A stretch of 64,000 bases of DNA from Shewanella violacea DSS12 (lineage in GTDB: Bacteria > Pseudomonadota > Gammaproteobacteria > Enterobacterales > Shewanellaceae): the NCBI RefSeq assembly GCF_000091325.1, contig NC_014012.1, forward strand, positions 4,237,685 to 4,301,684. Direction: 5' to 3'. The notes beneath the pieces are model-generated. The model saw only the letters and a list, made by a program, of their open reading frames with translations, was not told where the DNA came from and did no database searches. How positions within the stretch are numbered: the stretch's first letter is position 1; every line of letters begins with the position of its first letter. The position numbers and the translations under genes were made by a program. Shown here one piece after another: positions 10,997 through 20,115 of the stretch.

Positions 10997-11032
10997 ATTG
11001 CTGCCTAATACCAATAGATATAAGGCAGCAAT
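10997..11032. other. 10-pair hairpin after the dehydrogenase gene
   Basis: ATTGCTGCCT and AGGCAGCAAT are perfectly complementary around a 16-base loop, 62 bases after the dehydrogenase stop. No T tract follows, so it is not a clear intrinsic terminator. It could be an RNA-stabilising element. Confidence 0.45.
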
Positions 11033-11186
11033 AGCCGTGTTTGCTCTGACCCAAGTTTCGAGAAACTTGTCTCTTCGATTTAACCTTAAAAGGCACCAAG
11101 AGGCTAATTGACTATTAACCCTTTATTGCGATCCCCTTACTGCGACTCCTTTATTGAATTTATAATGGTCATCTTGATAAAAAAGT

Positions 11187-11951
11187 CTATTCAGGCAATC
11201 TCCCAAATTTAACCTTGTCGATCTCTGGGTATTGCAGCAAGTTCAACTCCACCAAGGGGCGGATTTTACCTATTGTGACAGAGACACCGGCCCAACCATC
11301 TTCATCCATCTCGAACACCACATAGGCAGTGCCATCCTTGAGCTCATAATATTTCACCTCGCCAGCCATCTTATAGGGACTTATTAGCTGAGCTAGTGTT
11401 TGCGCCAACTGACGTGCCGTTACATCTTGCTTCAATGGAGTTTCGATCATCTTGGTGCTATTGAAGGGATCGTCCCCACCTACTTGAATAAACTCCACCA
11501 TCTGCAGATCATACCCTTCCATGTCTTGAGGTAAAATCATGTTAATAGGGCTGACATCGACAGAATCTTTCTGACTGCTACATTGGAGCAACGCAGCTCT
11601 GGACTCTGAAACTCTCTGCTTAAACTCATAGACGGAATTATCGTGATCTCGACTAACTGATGAATCTAGATAATAAGGGAAACCAGCCGCCTTATTGAGC
11701 ACTAAAGCATACTTGTTATTTGCATGAACAATATAATCGGAGAAGTTAGCATGTTTCTGCACATCACATTGAGCTGTGTACTGATCTAGCAGGCGAAAAG
11801 CGATTAAGACCTCCCGGTGAAAACTATCTAGCTCATCCGTTATTTGCTGCCTTTTCCCTTGGAAACTTGCTAACCCGTAGCCCGCTAAAAATACCAAGAT
11901 AGCGAGTAATATTAAAGGGAGTGCTTTAGGAAAGGTCCGTTTCAAACTCAT
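11187..11951 (-). CDS. membrane-anchored protein of unknown function
   Basis: A 254-residue protein with one N-terminal membrane segment (ALPLILLAILVFLAGYGLA) followed by a soluble, probably periplasmic, part. The last 60 residues (from YYELKDGTAYVVFEMDEDGW) faintly recall the GerM-type beta domain, but this is only a by-eye impression. A single gene flanked by unrelated neighbours. I do not recognise a specific function. Confidence 0.7.
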   Translation of the reverse strand: MSLKRTFPKALPLILLAILVFLAGYGLASFQGKRQQITDELDSFHREVLIAFRLLDQYTAQCDVQKHANFSDYIVHANNKYALVLNKAAGFPYYLDSSVSRDHDNSVYEFKQRVSESRAALLQCSSQKDSVDVSPINMILPQDMEGYDLQMVEFIQVGGDDPFNSTKMIETPLKQDVTARQLAQTLAQLISPYKMAGEVKYYELKDGTAYVVFEMDEDGWAGVSVTIGKIRPLVELNLLQYPEIDKVKFGRLPE

Positions 11952-12045
11952 ATTTATTCCTTTGATTTATGTCGAACATAGTTATTGAATTTATCTTTAA
12001 CAGGTCCATCAGCACCTCACCTATGAATCAATCTATGTTCCAATC

Positions 12046-12110
12046 TTGAGCCTTAAGCCTTAAGCCTTAAGCCTTAAGCCATAGTTCGTAGTTCATAGTT
12101 CATAGTTCAG
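12046..12110. repeat. tandem 7-mer and 7/8-mer repeats
   Basis: Five copies of the heptamer TTAAGCC (first one TTGAGCC) at 12046-12080 run directly into about four units of ATAGTTC-type repeats. They are in the gap between the unknown membrane protein and the ene-reductase. Confidence 0.85.
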
Positions 12111-12241
12111 AACTAGACTGAGGGCGAAACTGGATCCCTTTAATAGATAGATGAGGGTTAATGAAATAAATTCAACGCTACTAAGCTGAAATAATATCCT
12201 AGGCTAGTATTTTGTCGCCGTTAAACCTAAAGCAGACACCT

Positions 12242-13342
12242 TCAAGCATTTATCTCATAATGCGGATAATCGATATAACCTTCTGCGCCGCCGCCAAACA
12301 GAGGCCCCTTATCGAAATCAGCCAGGGGCAGTTGGTTAGACAGACGGTAAGGTAAGTCAGGATTAGCTATAAATGAACGGCCAAATGCGACTAAGTCAGC
12401 ATGGCCACTGATTAAAATCTCATTGGCCCTGTGAATATCATAACGCCCTGCCACTATGATACAGGCTTTAAAAACCTCTCGCAGTGTAACTCTGAAACTA
12501 GCAGGGATCTGTGGTGCATCGTCCCAGTCAGCCTCAGAAAGATGCATATAAGCGATACCTATTGCAGATAACTGCTCTGCCGCGAGTAAGATGGCATCGA
12601 CAATATCCGGACAATCCATATCCTTGAAGGTCACAAACGGCGCAAGTCTGACTCCAACTTTGTCGGCTCCGATTCTATTACTCACCGCCGACACCACCTC
12701 CATCAAGAAACGAATACGGTTTTCCCGACTGCCACCATAATCATCGGTTCTCTTATTGGAGTTAGTTCGTAAAAACTGATCGATGAGATACCCATTGCCA
12801 CCGTGTATCTCCACCCCATCGAAGCCTGCATCTATGGCCTTAGCCGCACTATCGGCAAAGTCATTCACCACCCTATCGATATCTGACTGAGTCATCTCCC
12901 TAGGAGGCAGACAATCGATCATCTGGCCTTGAGGATGGGCTTCATCGACAATCCAGACCTTAGTGTCCGTAGGCTTAATCGCTGAGGGGGCTATCGGTGC
13001 CAGTCCCTGCTGAAAAACAGGGTGAGACACCCGGCCCACATGCCACAGCTGATTGAAAATGGTGCCTCCCACCTGGTGAACCGCTGAGGTCACCTTTCGC
13101 CAACCTTGGATCTGTTCATGGGTATAGACGCCCGGTGTAAAAGAATAGCCCTGGCTATCATCAGAAATTTGAGTCGCCTCCGTGATGATTAAGCCTGCCG
13201 AAGCCCGCTGGGCATAATATTCAGCCATCATCTCATTGGGTATATTGCCAGGCTGAGTGGTCCTAGATCGCGTCATAGGGGCCATCACCATACGATTGGA
13301 TAAAGCGAGCCGACCATTTGAGTAAGGAGTAAATAACTTCAT
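12242..13342 (-). CDS. Old Yellow Enzyme family alkene reductase
   Basis: A flavin-dependent NAD(P)H:enone or nitroester reductase of 366 residues, the usual length. The N-terminus (NRMVMAPMTRSR) and FNQLWHVGRVSHP are typical of the NemA/XenB branch. The conserved HGGNGYLIDQFLR supplies the substrate-binding His/Asn pair, and FGRSFIANPDLP near the C-terminus binds FMN phosphate. It is transcribed divergently from a LysR gene 140 bases away, suggesting induction by an electrophilic compound. Confidence 0.93.
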   Translation of the reverse strand: MKLFTPYSNGRLALSNRMVMAPMTRSRTTQPGNIPNEMMAEYYAQRASAGLIITEATQISDDSQGYSFTPGVYTHEQIQGWRKVTSAVHQVGGTIFNQLWHVGRVSHPVFQQGLAPIAPSAIKPTDTKVWIVDEAHPQGQMIDCLPPREMTQSDIDRVVNDFADSAAKAIDAGFDGVEIHGGNGYLIDQFLRTNSNKRTDDYGGSRENRIRFLMEVVSAVSNRIGADKVGVRLAPFVTFKDMDCPDIVDAILLAAEQLSAIGIAYMHLSEADWDDAPQIPASFRVTLREVFKACIIVAGRYDIHRANEILISGHADLVAFGRSFIANPDLPYRLSNQLPLADFDKGPLFGGGAEGYIDYPHYEINA

Positions 13343-13482
13343 GATAAAACCTTATGCTGAGACTAGGTAGAGAGTTTTCAAGGGAGAAACTCACCATCTG
13401 AAAAATGTGAGACCAGTGTATAACCCGTATCAATTTTTGATAATTGGGCTATTATTAGAATCATTTTCAAAAAATATTTGAT

Positions 13483-14391
13483 ATGTATCACCTCAAAGAT
13501 CTCCATCTCGCCATCAGAATCGCCGATCTTCACAGTATCTCGGCAGCCGGTCGCGAACTAGGTATGACGCCCGCGGCGGCCAGTGCGGCACTGCAACGAC
13601 TGGAGAAGCAGATCGACTGCCAGCTGTTTTCCCGCTCTACCCGCAGCATGAAACTGACTCAGGAGGGGGAAGTCTTTATCGATACAGGACGTCAAGCCCT
13701 AGAGTTACTGGCAGGAGCTAGCACGGTCCTGGCGGATAACCGAGGAGAGCTAAAAGGAGAGATACGTATCGCCCTACCCTCAGATCTAGGGCGGAATCTC
13801 ATTCGTGGCTGGCTGGATGATTTTGCCAATCAGGCTCCCGAGCTGACTCTCACCCTCTTCTTCGGCGATCATATGTCGGATCTCATCAATCAGAACCTAC
13901 ATCTTGCCCTTAGATATGGACAGCTTGAAGACTCAAGTCTTAAGCGCCGCCAGCTAGCCATGATCCACAGGGTCGCCATAGCCTCACCGGATTATCTCGC
14001 TAAGAGCGGAATACCCAAGCACCCCAATGAACTCAATCAACATAAAATATTGATCCTCAATCGAGGCGGCGAACCTTGGAATAAGTGGCGATTTAGCCAT
14101 AAAGGAGCAGGCTATGAGGTTCATGTCAGAGGCAATAAAATCTGCAATGATGGCGCCGTCATTCGTGACTGGGCATTAGCCGGTGAAGGCATTGCCTATA
14201 AGAGTTGGTTAGATGTCGCCGCGGATGTACATCAGGGCAGGCTGGTATTGCTCTTTCCCGATCAGCTGGCGGAGAAAATCCCCCTACAACTCGTGTATCT
14301 ACACACCGACTATCCAAGGTTAAAGATCCGTAAAACCATAGATTTTATCAACCAAGGTATCCAGGAATTTTGCCGCAGCTATCCCCTGTAA
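13483..14391 (+). CDS. LysR-family transcriptional regulator
   Basis: A 302-residue LysR regulator. The helix-turn-helix spans about residues 18-50 (SISAAGRELGMTPAAASAALQRLE), followed by a standard effector domain. It is divergent from the ene-reductase and likely regulates it; the subgroup resembles DsdC/PtxR-type regulators of reductases. Effector unknown. Confidence 0.9.
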   Translation: MYHLKDLHLAIRIADLHSISAAGRELGMTPAAASAALQRLEKQIDCQLFSRSTRSMKLTQEGEVFIDTGRQALELLAGASTVLADNRGELKGEIRIALPSDLGRNLIRGWLDDFANQAPELTLTLFFGDHMSDLINQNLHLALRYGQLEDSSLKRRQLAMIHRVAIASPDYLAKSGIPKHPNELNQHKILILNRGGEPWNKWRFSHKGAGYEVHVRGNKICNDGAVIRDWALAGEGIAYKSWLDVAADVHQGRLVLLFPDQLAEKIPLQLVYLHTDYPRLKIRKTIDFINQGIQEFCRSYPL

Positions 14392-14579
14392 ACTAACTAG
14401 TCCCGATTTATACCACAGCAGAAACCTGCCCCCATATTTGACCTCTCCTGCGACAGCTTGTCGCAGTTTGGCTATTAGCCTTTGTCACTCACTAACTTGA
14501 CTGACACAATCCCCAACGAACCAAGATAGTCACATCAAAAAGCAAATCATCAACAGTCACACAACCTAAGATAAATACT

Positions 14580-16637
14580 ATGACCTTGCGCTTATCAATT
14601 ATCTCACTCTCGATCTTTTCAGCTCTATTCTCATCTTCCCATGCGTTCGCCGATGACGCTGGCTTCGAAGTTATCGAAGTAACCGGCCATCATGAAGGCA
14701 GCTACAGCTCGGTTGCGGTCGATGCTGTATCGCCTAAGGTCGATATCAGTGGCCTGCTGGAAAAAATTCCCGGAGCCGCCGTCAATGGCAATGGCCCACT
14801 CACTGGCATAGCCCAGTATCGCGGGCTCTATGGCAACAGGGTTAACACCCAAGTGAATGGCGTTAGCTTAGCCAGCGCGGGACCCAATGCCATGGATACC
14901 CCCTTAAGTTATGCGAGCTTAGTCAATAGTGAACGTCTCGAAATGACCCGAGGCATAGCGCCGGTTTCAGCCGGAACCGACACCATAGGCGGCAGCGTCA
15001 AGGTGATAGAGTCTCAAGCCAGTTTCGATGACGTCAGTGGTAAAGTCGCCGCGCAATATCAAGATAATGGTCAAAGGGGTCATGTTGGCGCTAAGGTCAA
15101 TATTGGCAATCAAGACCACGCCCTACTGGTTTATGGCGACATACTTAAGGGCGATGACAACACCACTTCTGGCAATGGCCGCGAGATCTCACCAACGACC
15201 TATGACAAAAATATGTTTGGCGGACAGTACCGCTTCAATCTAGGTGCATCGAGCTCAGACAATGAGTCTATAGCCATAGGCTACCAGCATGTTGAAACCA
15301 CCGAAGCCGGCACTCCGGCTCTGCCTATGGATATCGACTTTATCCGCAGTGACAGAGTAAAGCTTGAAGGCGTTCACGATATATCAGACTGGGAACTCAA
15401 TTGGCACTTGGCCTACAGCGATGCCGAGCATGGCATGGATAATTTCAACCAGCGCATGAAAATGCCCTCGATGAATGCCAGATATAACAGCGCCGATAGC
15501 ACTAGCTTCGACGGTCAATTATCTATAGCTAAAGACGCCTGGTTATTCGGACTTGATACTCAGCTTAGCGAGCATAACTCAGTGATCACCGACCCGACCA
15601 TGGCCATGTTCCATGTGGATAATTTCAATGGTGTGAAAAATGATACCTACACAGCCTTTGCTCAGTGGCAGCTAGATGTCGGCCAGTGGAATTGGCAACT
15701 TGGTGCACGAGTAAAACACTACATCACAGATGCCGATGAAGTTGAGCACTCTATGGCGGGGAAAAAACCTGCAATTAAGATGCTAATGGACAGATATAAC
15801 AATGCCGACCGCTCGCAATCTCAAACAGGCGTAGATCTGGTACTCAACACTCGCTATCAGGTGAGTAATGAGCTGAGTTGGATCTTAGGCTTGGCCCGTA
15901 AACAGGCTAGTGCCAGCTACCAACAGAGATATCTCTGGGTGCCGATGCAATCAACTGGCGGACTGGCCGATGGTCGTACCTATGTCGGCCAAATGGATCT
16001 GGATTTAGAAACAGCCTATCAAGTCGAAGTGGGTGCAGATTATGCCAATGGCGACTTTAGCTTCAGCCCCCGTGTGTTCTTACACCGTATCGACAATTAT
16101 ATTCAAGGAGTGGCAGCAACAAATCAGGCTGTGATCATGGCAGCTAAGATGATGGGCGATAATAATCCTATGCAGTTTGCCAATGTCGATGCCCAGCTAC
16201 TCGGCATGGATCTTAGCGCAGCTTACCAGCTAGCCGAAAGCTGGAGCCTAGATATGAATGCCAGCTATGTCAGCGGCGAGCGTCGTGACATAGAAGATAA
16301 CCTCTATCGCATCGCTCCGCCTAAGGTCATCCTTGGATTGAATTACCTAAGCGGCAGCTGGTTAGCACGAGTCGAGGCCCTAGGTGTCAGCGCTCAGAAC
16401 AAGGTGTCTGAGACACAATTAGAGGAAACCACAGCAGGTTATGGCTTGATGAATCTGTCTCTTGCTTATGATGCAGACAGCTGGATGGTCAAGGCAGGGG
16501 TAAATAACCTGTTCGATACTGAATATGAAGATCACTTAGCCGGTTATAACCGGGTGATGGGTGGTGATTTGATGCCGGGCGAACGCATGCCAGGTACAGG
16601 CATAAATGCTTGGCTGACGGGAGAATACAGATTTTAA
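14580..16637 (+). CDS. methionine-rich TonB-dependent outer-membrane receptor
   Basis: A 685-residue TonB receptor with signal peptide (residues 1-24, ending SHAFA), a TonB-box-like FEVIEVTG, the plug domain (about 40-150, including TRGIAPVSAGTDTIGGSV) and a 22-strand barrel ending in aromatic F. Methionines are unusually dense in predicted loops: MDNFNQRMKMPSMN, DPTMAMFHV, MAGKKPAIKMLMDRY and AAKMMGDNNPM. Such loops recall OprC-type copper receptors, so copper or another soft metal is a plausible ligand. No regulator or partner gene is adjacent that proves this. Confidence 0.85.
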   Translation: MTLRLSIISLSIFSALFSSSHAFADDAGFEVIEVTGHHEGSYSSVAVDAVSPKVDISGLLEKIPGAAVNGNGPLTGIAQYRGLYGNRVNTQVNGVSLASAGPNAMDTPLSYASLVNSERLEMTRGIAPVSAGTDTIGGSVKVIESQASFDDVSGKVAAQYQDNGQRGHVGAKVNIGNQDHALLVYGDILKGDDNTTSGNGREISPTTYDKNMFGGQYRFNLGASSSDNESIAIGYQHVETTEAGTPALPMDIDFIRSDRVKLEGVHDISDWELNWHLAYSDAEHGMDNFNQRMKMPSMNARYNSADSTSFDGQLSIAKDAWLFGLDTQLSEHNSVITDPTMAMFHVDNFNGVKNDTYTAFAQWQLDVGQWNWQLGARVKHYITDADEVEHSMAGKKPAIKMLMDRYNNADRSQSQTGVDLVLNTRYQVSNELSWILGLARKQASASYQQRYLWVPMQSTGGLADGRTYVGQMDLDLETAYQVEVGADYANGDFSFSPRVFLHRIDNYIQGVAATNQAVIMAAKMMGDNNPMQFANVDAQLLGMDLSAAYQLAESWSLDMNASYVSGERRDIEDNLYRIAPPKVILGLNYLSGSWLARVEALGVSAQNKVSETQLEETTAGYGLMNLSLAYDADSWMVKAGVNNLFDTEYEDHLAGYNRVMGGDLMPGERMPGTGINAWLTGEYRF

Positions 16638-16726
16638 GTTTTAAGTTTTAATTTTTAAGTAAGGGATCTTAAGTTCTAGGGTCTATAAACTTTGTTTATT
16701 TTAGGGATTTCCACTGCACTTTCCCT

Positions 16727-16778
16727 CCCCGAGCGACTCTCGTTTAACAAGGAGATATCCTCGGGGATTTTTTATTTT
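16727..16778 (+). terminator. intrinsic terminator after the TonB receptor
   Basis: CCCCGAG (16727-16733) pairs with CTCGGGG (16760-16766) and is followed by ATTTTTTATTTT. It lies about 90 bases after the receptor stop. Confidence 0.85.
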
Positions 16779-16826
16779 GGCAGATTCAACTTCCCGCTTT
16801 ATATTGAGTAACTGACAGGTATTTCG

Positions 16827-16890
16827 AACCAGCTAACCAGCTAACCAGCTAACCAGCTAACCAGATAACCAGATAACCAGATAACCAGAT
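16827..16890. repeat. tandem 8-mer, 4 x AACCAGCT then 4 x AACCAGAT
   Basis: Eight uninterrupted octamers lie between the receptor terminator and the response regulator. The first four and last four differ by one base, so the array expanded twice. The last unit ends 20 bases before the regulator stop codon. Confidence 0.9.
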
Positions 16891-16909
16891 AATGAACCTA
16901 TTCTTGCCC

Positions 16910-17458
16910 TTATCCTAAATGGCAGCTCACAGGTTTCTTCAATAATTTTCGCTGCAATGTACGTCTGTGCATGCCCAATTGTCGCGCGGTAGCAGAAACA
17001 TTACCCTTGTTAGCATTGAGCACCTGCTGAATATGCTCCCACTCCAGTCGCTTAGGGTTGAGAGGCTCTTCATCGATAGCCGAGCTTGCCATATCCATGG
17101 GTGTCGAGTTAAGTGCATTGAGTAAGGTTTGTGTGTCTACAGGCTTAGCCAGGTAATTATCGGCCCCCATGCGTATAGCCTCCACCGCAGTTGCGATACT
17201 GGCATAACCCGTTAACAGTACCATCAAGACCTTAGGCAGATGCAGCCTCAAAGGCTCAATCAGAGTGAGACCATTATCCTCCGCCAGCTTCATATCAAGC
17301 AGAATATGACTGGGTTTAAACTGTCTCGCCAGCAGTAATCCCTGAGTCGCATCATGGGCCTGTGCACACATAAATCCATGGCGAGTGAGGCGTCTGGCAA
17401 GCACACAGGCTAATGCTAAGTCGTCTTCGATGATCAATAGCTTGTTTATGTCTGTCAC
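16910..17458 (-). CDS. RegA/PrrA/ActR-type response regulator
   Basis: A 182-residue regulator: receiver domain (residues 1-120, acidic pocket EDD, phospho-acceptor Asp in HILLDMK, Thr in LLTGYAS, Lys in LAKPVD) and a short Fis-type helix-turn-helix at the C-terminus (NVSATARQLGMHRRTLQRKL). It lacks an AAA+ domain, which defines the RegA class. It lies directly downstream of its kinase on the same strand, 71 bases apart. The homologous pair controls redox-dependent genes in alphaproteobacteria. Confidence 0.9.
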   Translation of the reverse strand: MTDINKLLIIEDDLALACVLARRLTRHGFMCAQAHDATQGLLLARQFKPSHILLDMKLAEDNGLTLIEPLRLHLPKVLMVLLTGYASIATAVEAIRMGADNYLAKPVDTQTLLNALNSTPMDMASSAIDEEPLNPKRLEWEHIQQVLNANKGNVSATARQLGMHRRTLQRKLLKKPVSCHLG

Positions 17459-17529
17459 TTAAATTCCAACAAATATTCCAACTTAGGTTCCAACTTACAT
17501 TCAAATATGGACTGCTTTACAAAAACATA

Positions 17530-18816
17530 TTAAGACGCGAGTACCGGTAAGCTCACTTCAGCCACGGCCCCACCTTCAGGATGAGAGCCTAAGATAAGCG
17601 TCCCTCCCAAGCGCTCGAAGCTGGCATGGCTCAACATCAGCGCCACCCCTAAACCTGATGGGCTCTCAATTAACTTATGACCTAGTTGAGAAATCAGGCT
17701 CTGAGGTATGCCAGTACCATAATCGCGCACTCGGATCCGTAAACGTAAAGATTTACCACCGTAGCGGGACTTAAGATCCAGCTCGGCTAATGACTTGATA
17801 TCGATCTCTATGCGTACCCTCTTCTCACCAAGAGCCTCCTCGCTGGCACGAGATGCATTATCAACCAGAGAGAGAATCGCAGGTAGTAGGCTGGTGTCGG
17901 TTTGGAACTGCACTCCTCGGGCTTGTGGAGCTAAGTGTAACTCTAGCTTCAGCTCAGGCATCAAGAGTGTTAACTGCTGTCTGAGTAAAGTCACTAACTC
18001 ACCGACTTCGGTCTCAATCAGCTTCTGTTCTCTTATCGACTCGGTAGCCAATCTAAGTTCATTGAGTGTGTGTTCACACCTTAATAGCGCCGCCTCCATC
18101 TCTTCGATCGCAGGATTATCATCACTAAGCTCTTCAGCTACCTCGTCCACCAGCAAACGTAGACTAGACAAAGGTGTCGCCAATTGATGGGCCATCTGGG
18201 CTGAGGCCGTACCCAGAGCTAACAACTTCTCCTGCCTAAGTTGCGCCTCTCGCATATAGGCCAACTCGGCATCTTGCCTGCGCATACGCTTAGCGATAAA
18301 AGCCACACTCGTGGTCATGACCAAGGAAGATATAACGAAGTTAAACCACATACCCAGATAGTGAGAACTCATATCCATGCCATGGTGCCGCATCTGATTC
18401 TCAGGCACAGCATAGAGCATCAAGCTATAGGCGAATGTCGAGATTAACGTCAGCGTCCAGGGCGCCCAACGTGGCAAGATCACCGCGGCGATAGCTATTG
18501 GGATCAATAAAAGCGAGATAAAAGCATTAGTGGCACCACCGGAAAAATACAGCCAAGTGATCCAGAAGGCAGTATCGAGCAGCAATGGAACAAATAATCC
18601 CGAGTCCTTCGACATCAAGGGTTGCCTGATGGCAAACGTGACTGTCAGGTAAATAGCCTCTAACACCAAGGCATAATTCAACGCCGGACTGAAAATAGAC
18701 AAGCCAAAGGTTTCGGCGGCAAAAAAGGTTAGCCCAAGCTTAAGCGCGAAACCTAAGATACGCAGCAAGGCTAACTGATCCCAGGCTTTTAAATTCGGCA
18801 CTAGACTCTTAGGCAT
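17530..18816 (-). CDS. RegB/PrrB-type redox sensor histidine kinase
   Basis: A 428-residue membrane kinase with about six N-terminal membrane segments. GGATNAF near residue 94 corresponds to the RegB quinone-binding GGxxNPF motif, with Ala in place of Pro. The phospho-acceptor His is in MAHQLATPLSSL. A Cys in LLRCEHTL, 37 residues after that His, aligns with the RegB redox-active cysteine. The C-terminal ATPase domain shows DNASRASEE and DYGTGIP. It probably phosphorylates the downstream regulator according to respiratory state. Confidence 0.9.
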   Translation of the reverse strand: MPKSLVPNLKAWDQLALLRILGFALKLGLTFFAAETFGLSIFSPALNYALVLEAIYLTVTFAIRQPLMSKDSGLFVPLLLDTAFWITWLYFSGGATNAFISLLLIPIAIAAVILPRWAPWTLTLISTFAYSLMLYAVPENQMRHHGMDMSSHYLGMWFNFVISSLVMTTSVAFIAKRMRRQDAELAYMREAQLRQEKLLALGTASAQMAHQLATPLSSLRLLVDEVAEELSDDNPAIEEMEAALLRCEHTLNELRLATESIREQKLIETEVGELVTLLRQQLTLLMPELKLELHLAPQARGVQFQTDTSLLPAILSLVDNASRASEEALGEKRVRIEIDIKSLAELDLKSRYGGKSLRLRIRVRDYGTGIPQSLISQLGHKLIESPSGLGVALMLSHASFERLGGTLILGSHPEGGAVAEVSLPVLAS

Positions 18817-18875
18817 AACACACCTTAGCTACCTGTAATTTAGTATCAATATGTGAAGACGTCATAATAAATTCG

Positions 18876-19796
18876 TTAACCCAGTTTCAAACCAATAGCC
18901 GACAGCGCCGGAGTGGACGCCTCCAAGGCATCTAATACGCCAGACTTGAAATCAACTTGTGAAGTGATCCCAAGCAGAGCTAGCCTGTCACAATTTAAGG
19001 TGCAATCTTTAGGACGCTTAGCATCGTCACTGGGCTCACTCACAGGAAGCAAATGATCGACGTCGAGTCCCAATACTTCACCTAAGGTCAATAGCATCTG
19101 GTACTTGCTCATGGTTTCCTTGCCACTGAAGTGATAGATACCTGACAGCTCTTGTTGCGCAACTTGTAGGTCGATCATCTTCTCGATAGCCAGGGCAATA
19201 TCTTGTGTGGATGTAGGGCTGCGCACCGCCCAATGGTCCACCTCTTGAGTCTGCTTATCCATTAAATGATTAAGTAATATTAAGATGGCGGATTCAGATA
19301 CTGTCTCAACCTGGCCATAGAGAATAGGCAGTCTCAGTACCGCAAAGTCCTTAGAGGTTGCCAGCAATGCTTGCTCACCCTGCCATTTAGACTCACCGTA
19401 AAAGTTGAGCGGATTTGGCTTATGGAACTCGGCATAATTTGGCGCCGAACCATCGAACACATAATCGGTAGAAATGTAAATAATCCAGATACCATGCTTG
19501 CTTGCCGACTCGGCCAATGCCTTGGTTGCCCCCAAGTTCAAGGCTAATGCCGCACTTGGGTTTAGCTCAGAAACATCCGGACGACGCTCGGCGGCGCAAT
19601 GGACGATGATATCGGGTTGATGGTGGGCAATAAACTCATCGGCTGCTTGGGTATTTGTGAGATCTAACTTGTATATACCTGCTTGAGCCCGGCTAAAACC
19701 TGTTGCGATAACTTGATGTATTTGGCTTGCCTCAATTTGAGTCTTTACCGCCCTGCCCAGTAAACCAGTCGCACCGGTTATCATTATTTTTGCCAT
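18876..19796 (-). CDS. dTDP-4-dehydrorhamnose-reductase-like SDR protein
   Basis: An extended short-chain dehydrogenase of the RmlD family, 306 residues from the chosen start. The start gives MAKIMITGATGLLGRAV and follows GGAG; the frame extends 20 codons further but with no family resemblance. It shows the nucleotide motif GATGLLG, YISTDYVFDG and the catalytic YGESKWQGE. There is no sugar-nucleotide cluster around it, so it may act in another role, such as a MAT2B-like protein. Confidence 0.8.
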   Translation of the reverse strand: MAKIMITGATGLLGRAVKTQIEASQIHQVIATGFSRAQAGIYKLDLTNTQAADEFIAHHQPDIIVHCAAERRPDVSELNPSAALALNLGATKALAESASKHGIWIIYISTDYVFDGSAPNYAEFHKPNPLNFYGESKWQGEQALLATSKDFAVLRLPILYGQVETVSESAILILLNHLMDKQTQEVDHWAVRSPTSTQDIALAIEKMIDLQVAQQELSGIYHFSGKETMSKYQMLLTLGEVLGLDVDHLLPVSEPSDDAKRPKDCTLNCDRLALLGITSQVDFKSGVLDALEASTPALSAIGLKLG

Positions 19797-19877
19797 CTTA
19801 TCTCCGTGCCCAAACTTGCATTTTAAAACTTGGGTCAGTGTAATGATTTTCAACAAATAAGCACATTGATTTACACA

Positions 19878-20059
19878 AAGGCTTAACCGTGATTAATGCG
19901 CTACTTGCCTATCTAAACTTTGCTTAACTAAACTGATCTTATCTAGATGATCTAAACGGATCTAAAACTGTTGAATATCTAGCTTGTTCAATCAGGTAAT
20001 TGATAACCCCAGCCATTTTCTGCCTGTATCACCAGCTCTTTACTCAGATACTCATATCG
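19878..20059. repeat. diverged duplicate of the 3' flank of the AP-superfamily gene
   Basis: About 180 bases match, with substitutions and small insertions, the segment 20070-20208 that covers the 3' end and downstream flank of the neighbouring phosphatase gene. Shared tracts include GATTAATGCGCTACTTGC and AATATCTAGCTTGTTCAAT. Confidence 0.75.
19988..20059 (-). pseudogene. C-terminal remnant of a second AP-superfamily paralogue
   Basis: Inside the duplicated flank the minus strand encodes YEYLSKELVIQAENGWGY and then a stop. The intact neighbour ends with YEYLTGEQVIPGENGWGY and then the final residues. The match stops abruptly at the 5' side, so only the last two dozen codons of a former tandem paralogue remain. 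Confidence 0.7.
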
Positions 20060-20115
20060 TTTACTACACTAAGGTTTAACCATGATTAATGCGCTACTTG
20101 CTTACCTAAGCTGAT

